The position numbers were made by a program, and so were the translations under genes. The notes below the pieces were generated by a model. It did not search any database. It was not told where the DNA came from and was given only the letters and a program-made list of their open reading frames with translations. 6,721 nt of DNA from NCBI GenBank assembly GCA_024688095.1, contig JAILEJ010000031.1:1-6721 (forward strand), given 5' to 3'. Source of the stretch: Butyrivibrio sp. Lineage in GTDB: Bacteria > Bacillota > Clostridia > Lachnospirales > Lachnospiraceae. Below are positions 1-4,609 of the stretch, piece by piece; position 1 is the first letter of the stretch; every line of letters starts with the position of its first letter.

Positions 1-857
1 AAGTCTTCACGCCATGTGATTTCAACATCATATCCGCTGCCGTCTTCAGACTTGGCAATTGTTGCTACAACTCTTTCTGCTGTTGACTCAGCCCATTCAC
101 CAACATACTCTTCAGCAGTAGATGGAGTATAGTTTACCTGATCCTCATAGTTATCAATAGTAAGTGAATATAAAAGAGCTGACATGTTATCAGAAACTTC
201 CATATCCATTTCATCATCACCACTTGTATGTGATAACAGCTCAAGTGTAAGTGTTCCGCCGTTATATTCAGAAATGTACCATGTCTCAGACATTCCGTTT
301 GACTCACTATCAGCAATTCCCTGAACACAATAGCACTTCTTGTCTTCTGTAGTTGGGAATGTTGCATCTGTTACCATTAACGTTCCTGACCAGCTCTCCT
401 TCTTTTCAAGGAATACTTCATCAGGTGTCTTTTCTGTTGTGTATTCGATGGTCATTGCATTTGTTCCACCGCTCTCACCAAGATAATTGAACATTGTTGT
501 ATGCTCATCAATCTCGCCAAGCATGTAGAGATTCTTGTCATATGTGATGCTCCATCCATCAGCACTGGTGAATTCTTCCATATCAGCTTCTGCAGTAGCA
601 TCTGTCTCTTCTTCTGATGTCGTCTCGTCTGATGATTCCTCTGAGTCTTCCTCTGTTGAAGCTTCTTCTGATGTTTCCTCTTCTGTAGCTGATTCTTCTG
701 CTTCAGCTTCTTCGCTTGTTGTTTCTTCTGCTTCAGCATCTTCAGTAGCTGTTTCTTCTGTAGTTGTCTCTGTTGTAGATGTATCTGTGCCGCCACAAGC
801 TGTCTGCATCACCATAGTAGTTCCTATAATAATTGCTGCCAAAAATCTTTTCTTCAT
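1..857 (-). CDS. Large lipoprotein with Glu/Thr/Ser-rich linker, N-terminal part (runs off left edge)
   Basis: Seen: 285 codons from ATG at 857, still open at the window edge, so the C-terminus is missing. An AGGAG ribosome site lies 8 bases upstream. Residues 1-20 form a signal peptide (MKKRF, then a hydrophobic stretch) ending in QTA-Cys21, a slightly atypical lipobox. Residues 24-95 are a low-complexity Thr/Ser/Glu/Ala linker, probably an extended spacer through the cell wall. Residues about 95-236 form a folded domain beginning GWSITYD and ending ALLYSLTI, which resembles the PsbP/DcrB-like modules of Gram-positive lipoproteins. From about 248 a second module begins (YVGEWAES...YDVEITW), like the beta-barrel, lipocalin-like domains that often end such clostridial lipoproteins; it is cut by the edge. 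Inferred: membrane-anchored extracellular protein of unknown ligand. The gene has its own promoter and is not clearly co-transcribed with the msrA-msrB fusion upstream. Lipoprotein call is firm, domain names tentative. Confidence 0.88.
   Translation of the reverse strand, partial: MKKRFLAAIIIGTTMVMQTACGGTDTSTTETTTEETATEDAEAEETTSEEAEAEESATEEETSEEASTEEDSEESSDETTSEEETDATAEADMEEFTSADGWSITYDKNLYMLGEIDEHTTMFNYLGESGGTNAMTIEYTTEKTPDEVFLEKKESWSGTLMVTDATFPTTEDKKCYCVQGIADSESNGMSETWYISEYNGGTLTLELLSHTSGDDEMDMEVSDNMSALLYSLTIDNYEDQVNYTPSTAEEYVGEWAESTAERVVATIAKSEDGSGYDVEITWRED
573..788 (-). repeat. Low-complexity Glu/Thr/Ser/Ala linker-coding segment
   Basis: About 72 codons, residues 24-95 of the lipoprotein, are built almost only from GAA/GAG, ACA/ACT, TCA/TCT and GCA/GCT. 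The result is degenerate GAAGAA-GCT-ACA type repetition and a strongly acidic peptide. Such tracts commonly vary in length between strains by replication slippage. Its antisense strand is open for a long way, which creates spurious Ser/Val-rich reading frames on the plus strand. Confidence 0.8.
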
Positions 858-865
858 ATCTTTTT

Positions 866-870
866 CTCCT
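866..870 (-). promoter_or_regulatory. Ribosome binding site of the left-edge lipoprotein
   Basis: AGGAG on the minus strand, 8 bases before the ATG at 857. An ATG overlaps just upstream (871-873), but it is out of frame with the lipoprotein, so 857 is the start. Confidence 0.8.
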
Positions 871-893
871 CATAAAAAAATTGATTCAATATC

Positions 894-922
894 GTTATAC
901 ATAAATGCTCTAATTTTGTCAA
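894..922 (-). promoter_or_regulatory. Sigma-A promoter of the left-edge lipoprotein
   Basis: Minus strand: perfect -35 TTGACA (917-922), a 17-base spacer and -10 TATAAC (894-899, 5 of 6 consensus). Transcription would start near 887, giving a leader of about 30 bases with the AGGAG site inside it. This is the best promoter in the window. It lies in the 87-base gap after the msrA-msrB fusion, so the lipoprotein can be expressed on its own. Confidence 0.85.
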
Positions 923-944
923 TTTTTTTACAAGATTTAGTATG

Positions 945-1994
945 TCACTCTACATACTTCTTGTATTCACCGTATCCTTCATCATCCATCTTTTCAAAAG
1001 GAATGAATTTAAGGGCAGCAGAATTAATACAGTATCTGACCCCACCTGTCATAACCGGGCCATCATTAAACACATGTCCCAAATGTGAATCTGCTTTGCT
1101 GCTTCTGACTTCAGTCCTTTGCATGCCAAAAGAATTATCAGTGCTTTCTGTAACGACGTCTTCTTTTATTGTTTTGGTAAATGCAGGCCATCCGCAGCCT
1201 GAATCATATTTATCCCTCGATGAGAAAAGTGCTTCGCCACTTACGATATCCACATATATTCCTTTTTCGAAGAAATCGTCATACTCACCTGTGAAAGCTC
1301 TCTCTGTTGCGGCATTCTGAGTAACATCATAAGAAAGTGATCCAATTCTTTCACGAAGTTCCTTTTCAGCTTCTTTCTTACGCTCTTGCTCAAGCTTGAA
1401 CATGTTTGAAGGGATGTGGCAATATCCTCCGGGATTTTTTTCCAAATAATCCTGATGATATTCTTCTGCGGCAAAAAAGTTCTTTAGAGGTTCAAGTTCA
1501 ACTGCTATCTTCTGACCTATCTGTTGTTCCTGCGCTTCGTAAACGGAAGTTATCTCTGGAAGAAGTTCTTCATCTTCATAGTAGATTCCAGTTCTGTACT
1601 GTATACCAACATCGTTTCCCTGTCTGTTCACAGACATTGGATCAATAATTTGAAAGTAATAATCAAGTATTTCTGTAAGACTGATCCTGTTCTTATCATA
1701 AATCACCTTAACTGTTTCAGCGTGTCCGCTTCCATTACATACATCCTTGTAACTAACAGCAGCATCAGGTCCGTTGGCGTATCCAACCTCTGTACTGAGA
1801 ACACCATCAAACTGATCTATAAATTTCTGAACACCCCAGAAACATCCGCCGGCAAGATATATAACTCTGATATCTTCCGGATCTGCCTCTGCGTATGTTT
1901 CCTTTTCAGGTGCCTTTGATCCACACCCTGTTAAAAGAGTAAGTGCTGATAAAACTGCCACTGTCTTTTTTAAAAAGAAATTTTTATGTGCCAT
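945..1994 (-). CDS. msrAB: Exported bifunctional methionine sulfoxide reductase MsrA-MsrB lipoprotein
   Basis: 349 residues. Reduces methionine sulfoxide in proteins: MsrA acts on the S and MsrB on the R epimer. Signal peptide residues 1-23 end in the lipobox LLTG-Cys24, so the enzyme should be tethered outside the membrane. The MsrA domain (about 42-200) has GGCFWG with nucleophile Cys51, GSGHAETV at 88-95, and NPGGYCHI with a likely resolving Cys192. A Glu/Lys-rich helix (201-217) joins it to the MsrB domain (about 215-335). That domain has SGCGWPAF (recycling Cys267), HLGHVFNDGP (304-313) and RYCINSA (catalytic Cys322). The CxxC pairs of zinc-binding MsrB proteins are absent (SGEALF and KADSHLGHVF in their places), so this is the zinc-free type with an intramolecular disulfide. 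Start: ATG at 1994 with AGGAG 6 bases upstream. Electrons must come from an extracytoplasmic thiol donor, which is not encoded here. Full length, no damage seen. Confidence 0.96.
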   Translation of the reverse strand: MAHKNFFLKKTVAVLSALTLLTGCGSKAPEKETYAEADPEDIRVIYLAGGCFWGVQKFIDQFDGVLSTEVGYANGPDAAVSYKDVCNGSGHAETVKVIYDKNRISLTEILDYYFQIIDPMSVNRQGNDVGIQYRTGIYYEDEELLPEITSVYEAQEQQIGQKIAVELEPLKNFFAAEEYHQDYLEKNPGGYCHIPSNMFKLEQERKKEAEKELRERIGSLSYDVTQNAATERAFTGEYDDFFEKGIYVDIVSGEALFSSRDKYDSGCGWPAFTKTIKEDVVTESTDNSFGMQRTEVRSSKADSHLGHVFNDGPVMTGGVRYCINSAALKFIPFEKMDDEGYGEYKKYVE

Positions 1995-2000
1995 AATGTG

Positions 2001-2005
2001 CTCCT
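2001..2005 (-). promoter_or_regulatory. Ribosome binding site of the msrA-msrB fusion
   Basis: AGGAG within AAAGGAG on the minus strand, 6 bases before the ATG at 1994. It fixes the start so that the signal peptide is included. I could not find a convincing promoter in the 142 bases between this gene and the phosphatase upstream. Confidence 0.75.
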
Positions 2006-2136
2006 TTCATCTATCTCTGGAGAATTTGTAAAATTTGAAAAGTTTTTGACTGGTATTTTTTTTTGAAATTAGATTTCAGTTATGCTTGGTATTCTTCTTT
2101 ACTTTGAATTTCCTTTTTGACCGACATTTTATAATA

Positions 2137-2802
2137 TTAAAAAAATTTTTTTATCTTATAAATGCTTTCAGGTAATCCGTAAATACCGTCAATACAATCA
2201 ACTTTGTAGATTTCACAGTTACTTATATTTTTTGACCAATACTTACCTTTAGCCTCCTTATCAAGATATTCAAGAATTCCTTTCATTGCTATTGCATGGG
2301 TCGAAATAAGGACATTTTCTTTTGAACATTCATCCTTTATTGATTCCACAAATTCTCCTGTTCTTGCAACAATATCACTTAGCTGCTCCATTCCTTCGGG
2401 CGCCGGATTATTTGCAAAATCACTGAAGAACTTCAAAACCTCCTTCTTAGGCTTAAGAAGACTCATGCCCTCGTATGGGCCATAGTCCATTTCAATGAGC
2501 CGCTCATCTATAACTATGGCTGCACCATCGGATGCACATCCTGATGTCTGGATGGCCTCTCCCTTAGTAATGCATTCTGATGTCTGGATTGTGGCTTCCT
2601 TAGTGATACATTCTGCCGTTTGGATGGCTCGTTTTAATGGACTTGAATATACTTTTGAAAAGGAAATACCTTCGCTCTCAAGCCACTTAGCAGCCTTCAT
2701 TGCCTGCTCAATACCCTTTGCGTTAAGCTCATGATTGCTACGTCCCTGCAACACATGCTTACTATTTAGTTCTGTTTCTCCATGTCTGATAATATATAAC
2801 AA
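2137..2802 (-). CDS. Histidine phosphatase superfamily (phosphoglycerate-mutase-like) protein, TTG start
   Basis: 221 residues, cytosolic. The family transfers phosphate through a phospho-histidine. Seen: LYIIRHGET at 2-10 (Arg6 and nucleophile His7), SSPLKRA (Arg58, phosphate pocket), RLIEMDYGPYEG (Glu104, likely acid) and the second histidine in STHAIAMKG (His169). The catalytic set is complete, so an active phosphatase is likely; the substrate (sugar phosphate, nucleotide or cofactor intermediate) cannot be read from sequence. Residues 59-94 are three imperfect 12-residue repeats starting AIQTAEC, TIQTSEC and AIQTSGC; most relatives have this helix only once. The start is TTG at 2802: an in-frame TAG lies five codons upstream, AGAGGAAGAA precedes the TTG, and the first beta strand must begin there. 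The C-terminus ends in Lys/Phe codons within an A7T7 palindrome. No intrinsic terminator was seen after it. Confidence 0.92.
   Translation of the reverse strand: MLYIIRHGETELNSKHVLQGRSNHELNAKGIEQAMKAAKWLESEGISFSKVYSSPLKRAIQTAECITKEATIQTSECITKGEAIQTSGCASDGAAIVIDERLIEMDYGPYEGMSLLKPKKEVLKFFSDFANNPAPEGMEQLSDIVARTGEFVESIKDECSKENVLISTHAIAMKGILEYLDKEAKGKYWSKNISNCEIYKVDCIDGIYGLPESIYKIKKFF
2139..2152. repeat. A7T7 palindrome at the 3' end of the phosphatase gene
   Basis: A perfect 14-base AAAAAAATTTTTTT palindrome covers the last Lys/Phe codons and part of the stop. It is too weak to count as an intrinsic terminator. Such tracts are intrinsically bent and slippage-prone. Confidence 0.5.
2521..2628 (-). 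repeat. Three 36-bp in-frame tandem repeats inside the phosphatase gene
   Basis: Units at 2593-2628, 2557-2592 and 2521-2556, in gene order, each 12 codons. The first and second share 26 of 36 bases, the second and third 22 of 36. They encode AIQTAECITKEA, TIQTSECITKGE and AIQTSGCASDGA. The phase is kept, so the protein gains about two extra turns-worth of helix copies without a frameshift. The third copy has drifted most. Confidence 0.85.
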
Positions 2803-2807
2803 TTCTT

Positions 2808-2812
2808 CCTCT
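2808..2812 (-). promoter_or_regulatory. Ribosome binding site that decides the TTG start of the phosphatase
   Basis: AGAGG followed by AAGAA and then TTG on the minus strand, 5-base spacing. With the in-frame TAG at 2815-2817 there is no other start that keeps the RHG strand intact. Confidence 0.75.
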
Positions 2813-2874
2813 TTCTATGATATGTTAATGATTGGTTTAGACTCTGTATTAAAGTTCCGTATATGATTTCTTTA

Positions 2875-2928
2875 TATGTAGTTCTTTATATACAGTTTTT
2901 TATGTACAGTTTTTTATGTACAGTTTTT
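2875..2928. repeat. 14-bp tandem array, TATGTACAGTTTTT type
   Basis: Three units of 14 bases lie head to tail at 2887-2900 (TATATACAGTTTTT), 2901-2914 and 2915-2928 (both TATGTACAGTTTTT). They are preceded by a 12-base degenerate unit (2875-2886). Each unit contains TACAGT, the word that is also over-represented up to 3671. The array lies between the candidate promoter and the start codon of the phosphatase, so it would be in its 5' leader, read there as AAAAACTGTACATA repeats. Confidence 0.85.
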
Positions 2929-2951
2929 TATTTTGCATTTTGTACAATCTA

Positions 2952-2979
2952 ATTGTATCATCTTGCAAATTAAAATCAA
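2952..2979 (-). promoter_or_regulatory. Candidate promoter of the phosphatase gene
   Basis: Minus strand: -35 TTGATT (2974-2979, 4 of 6), a 16-base spacer and -10 TACAAT (2952-2957, 5 of 6). It would give a leader of about 145 bases that includes the 14-bp array. Moderate match only; in DNA this AT-rich, chance matches are common. Confidence 0.45.
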
Positions 2980-3132
2980 CTTAGTTTATAAAATTGCTTT
3001 CAATTGAAAATCCATTAGCTTTATCTTGTAGGAGTTTCAATTAATTCCCAATTACACCTATGTCTATGATGCTAACCTGCATACAAAAAACCAGCGCCGC
3101 CATCACAATAGCAATGAAGCTCTGGATATGTA

Positions 3133-3240
3133 CTGAGGATATATATGATGGTTAGACCCGCTTGTGCTCTGAGGATATGTATGATGTTTAAACCCACTTG
3201 TGCTCTGAGGATATATATGATGTTTAAATTTCGTTGTGAT
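3133..3240. repeat. 36-bp tandem repeat, three units
   Basis: Units at 3133-3168, 3169-3204 and 3205-3240, all beginning CTGAGGATAT. Units 1 and 2 share 32 of 36 bases; units 2 and 3 share 29 of 36, with the differences concentrated in the last third. There are no spacers, so this is not a CRISPR array. Just before the first unit, 3119-3132 (GCTCTGGATATGTA) looks like a truncated copy. In the plus direction each unit has GAGG, six bases and then ATGATG. Confidence 0.88.
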
Positions 3241-3291
3241 ATAGATTTTTTTACTCATGGGAACGTATCTTACAGTGCTTTATTAAAATGA
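3145..3291 (+). CDS. Possible 48-residue ORF made of the 36-bp repeats (doubtful)
   Basis: Seen: ATG at 3145 with GAGG six bases upstream, open to TGA at 3289-3291. Because the repeat is 36 bp and open in this phase, the first half is a 12-residue repeat (ALRICMMF/ALRIYMMF, with three cysteines in CALR or FRC contexts). The tail from about residue 30 is unique. After the stop a 6-bp stem (3292-3297 with 3303-3308) is followed by a T-rich run, a weak terminator-like arrangement. Against it: no family recognised, no good promoter found, opposite strand to all real genes, and a tandem repeat with a period divisible by three stays open easily once one unit is open. It is more likely a by-product of the repeat than a gene. 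Confidence 0.2.
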   Translation: MMVRPACALRICMMFKPTCALRIYMMFKFRCDIDFFTHGNVSYSALLK

Positions 3292-3366
3292 ATACAGCAA
3301 AACTGTATATATTTTATTTTTATGAGCTTATTTTTTTTATTTTACAGTTAGGGAATTGTTTTTTTA

Positions 3367-3403
3367 AAATATCTGTAATTCTAAATTAAAATTACAGATA
3401 TTT
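3367..3403. repeat. Perfect inverted repeat, 14-bp arms, 9-base loop
   Basis: AAATATCTGTAATT (3367-3380) pairs exactly with AATTACAGATATTT (3390-3403) around a 9-base loop. Neither strand has a T-run after the stem, so it does not look like an intrinsic terminator. The left arm can also pair over 11 bases with TACAGATATTT at 3509-3519, a direct copy of part of the right arm. Confidence 0.85.
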
Positions 3404-3421
3404 GATAGAAGTAAACGGGAG

Positions 3422-3439
3422 TGCACTGTACTCAGTGCA
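3422..3439. repeat. Small hairpin TGCACTG-TACT-CAGTGCA
   Basis: Arms of 7 bases with a 4-base loop. CAGTGCAAG at 3433-3441 is also the exact reverse complement of CTTGCACTG at 3598-3606, so the right arm has a second, long-range partner. No T-run follows on either strand. Confidence 0.7.
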
Positions 3440-3699
3440 AGTAACAAATAAAAATAACAGTGCCATTATCATTTTTTCTTTCATAATCTGTAAAAAATTA
3501 GTAGAGGCTACAGATATTTCCAGGAAATCAAATAATGACACTGTAAAAATCATAAATTTATTTCAATTATTACAGCATATGAGATTATATAACTATTCTT
3601 GCACTGTAATTTAAACTATCATAAGTCTTGCATTACCGTGTATAAAACCTATACATGCTCTTACACTGTAATTATAAATTCAAGAACAGAATTAAAATA

Positions 3700-3743
3700 C
3701 ATCACTTATAATATCTAGTTGCATCACTTATAAGATCTAATCA
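3700..3743. repeat. 22-bp direct duplication across the phosphorylase stop codon
   Basis: Two adjacent imperfect 22-base copies, 3700-3721 and 3722-3743. On the minus strand both contain TAGAT-N-TTATAAGTGATG. The inner copy supplies the last codons and the TGA stop; the outer copy lies just after it. It looks like a local tandem duplication that left a second copy of the gene end downstream. Confidence 0.75.
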
Positions 3744-4491
3744 CATCAAGTCCCAAAAGCAGTGCTTTCTCATGAGAATCTTTTCCAAAATTTCTGGCAT
3801 CATATTCATGTACATTGGCCAGGGAATCTCCGGTAAATAGGAACTGTCCAAATTTGGCGCCACGTTTTCTGCAAACTGCTGCCATAGCAGAACACTCCAT
3901 CTCAACAACTGAGCAGCCTTCCTCGAGACGGTACTTTACCATATCTTTGGTTTCTCTAAAAATCGCGTCAGTAGTCCATGTTGTACAGGTTACAAATGGA
4001 AGATTATGTTCTTTAAAACAGCTTTCAATTGCTGATACAGGCTCTTCATCAAGTTCAATATATCTTGAAGAGGGAAGATAATGATAAGAAGTTCCCTCAT
4101 CTCTAAGTGCCTTCACAGGAACGATAAATGCATTCTCAGGCATCTCGGCAAGTACTCCACACGAACCTACTGCAATTATTTTTTCACATCCGCATTTTAC
4201 AAGAAAATCTATAAGTGAAGCTGCAGCTGGCGCTCCAATTGTTGGCTGCACAAGGCATATATCTTCGTTTTCTTCATGAAGCACATATACTTTTACTATG
4301 TGCGAAAATGTCATAAATTCCTCTACAACCTCTGCATTATTTTCTTCGGCATACTTTTGTACAACATCCCCGAGAAATGCTACCAGGCATTTTTTTGGTA
4401 AAACAAGTTCTTCACTATCGTGGTTTGGTGCGATGACTTCTATTGAGTAATCATCATATTCAAGTATAGGTATTTCATTTTTTATAATCAT
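3724..4491 (-). CDS. Nucleoside phosphorylase, PNP/UDP family
   Basis: 255 residues, cytosolic. The family splits a nucleoside with phosphate into free base and (deoxy)ribose-1-phosphate, in nucleoside salvage. Seen: IIAVGSCGVL (105-114, phosphate-binding loop after a beta strand), RDEGTSYHY (130-138), TTDAIFRET (173-181), VVEMECSAMAAVC (195-207, the ribose-contacting Glu-Met-Glu segment) and FTGDSLAN (219-226). The length is normal for the family. Asp222 in the GDS segment may be the residue that protonates purine N7 in PNP-type members, which leans towards purine nucleosides; the EGTS.HY and EME motifs are shared with uridine phosphorylases, so specificity stays open. Start: ATG at 4491, AGGAG 8 bases upstream. 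It lies 118 bases downstream of the ATPase gene. The stop codon sits inside a 22-bp duplication. Confidence 0.93.
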   Translation of the reverse strand: MIIKNEIPILEYDDYSIEVIAPNHDSEELVLPKKCLVAFLGDVVQKYAEENNAEVVEEFMTFSHIVKVYVLHEENEDICLVQPTIGAPAAASLIDFLVKCGCEKIIAVGSCGVLAEMPENAFIVPVKALRDEGTSYHYLPSSRYIELDEEPVSAIESCFKEHNLPFVTCTTWTTDAIFRETKDMVKYRLEEGCSVVEMECSAMAAVCRKRGAKFGQFLFTGDSLANVHEYDARNFGKDSHEKALLLGLDVIRSYK

Positions 4492-4499
4492 TGCATCTT

Positions 4500-4504
4500 C
4501 TCCT
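4500..4504 (-). promoter_or_regulatory. Ribosome binding site of the nucleoside phosphorylase
   Basis: AGGAG on the minus strand, 8 bases before the ATG at 4491. Confidence 0.75.
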
Positions 4505-4514
4505 GTACTGTTCC

Positions 4515-4580
4515 TAAGTATCTATAAGTCCGTTCTAAAGCCTGTCTTAAGTAATATATATGTCTATTCTAAAGTCTGTT
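4515..4580. repeat. About 34-bp imperfect tandem duplication in the phosphorylase leader
   Basis: TAAGTA at 4515 and 4548 each start a copy. The best-conserved part is GTCCGTTCTAAAGCCTGT (4528-4545) against GTCTATTCTAAAGTCTGT (4562-4579), 15 of 18 identical, 34 bases apart, with a one-base indel before it. It lies between the candidate -10 box and the ribosome site of the phosphorylase, so it would be transcribed as leader. Confidence 0.7.
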
Positions 4581-4587
4581 CCCATTT

Positions 4588-4593
4588 ATTATA
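4588..4593 (-). promoter_or_regulatory. Candidate -10 box of the nucleoside phosphorylase promoter
   Basis: A perfect TATAAT on the minus strand about 97 bases before the start codon, in the gap behind the ATPase stop. No good -35 at 16-18 bases: TGATTA at 17, TTAAGG at 14. Only the -10 is convincing. Confidence 0.35.
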
Positions 4594-4609
4594 ATGAACA
4601 TCCTATTCC

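Larger units (their letters stand above)
2803..3723. other. Repeat-rich intergenic region of 0.9 kb without a supported gene
   Basis: No recognisable protein gene is found on either strand. From left to right it holds the phosphatase leader, a 14-bp tandem array (2875-2928), a candidate promoter (2952-2979), a TTTCAATTGAAA palindrome (2998-3009), unremarkable sequence to 3132, a 36-bp triple tandem repeat (3133-3240), and then a very AT-rich part (3270-3680) full of TACAG/CTGTA words and inverted repeats. Very short open frames exist (3060-3155 and 3145-3291). Much longer than the other gaps in the window (87-285 bp). Confidence 0.8.

Noticed and set aside
452..796. Minus-strand 114-codon frame rich in Lys and Gln
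   Set aside because: Shifted-frame reading of the same acidic linker; the lipoprotein frame has signal peptide, lipobox, promoter and ribosome site.
535..1320. Plus-strand 261-codon frame, Ser/Val-rich
   Set aside because: It is the antisense of the Glu/Thr/Ser linker of one lipoprotein, runs through the promoter gap and into the antisense of the MsrB domain. No ribosome site; the composition is a mirror of the real genes.
3060..3155. Plus-strand 31-codon frame leading into the 36-bp repeats
   Set aside because: No ribosome site at a useful distance (nearest GGAG about 25 bases away), no recognisable motif, and it ends inside the first repeat unit.
3133..3240. CRISPR array (36-bp repeats)
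   Set aside because: Copies follow each other without spacers, are not near-identical, and no cas genes are present.
3402..3614. Plus-strand 70-codon frame in the gene-free region
   Set aside because: Begins with TTG inside the 14-bp-arm hairpin, has no ribosome site, is made of very AT-rich codons and crosses several of the repeat words. No family resemblance.
3815..4081. Plus-strand frame opposite the nucleoside phosphorylase, and similar frames opposite the ATPase, MsrA and glycohydrolase genes
   Set aside because: All are antisense shadows of well-supported genes and lack ribosome sites and recognisable domains.
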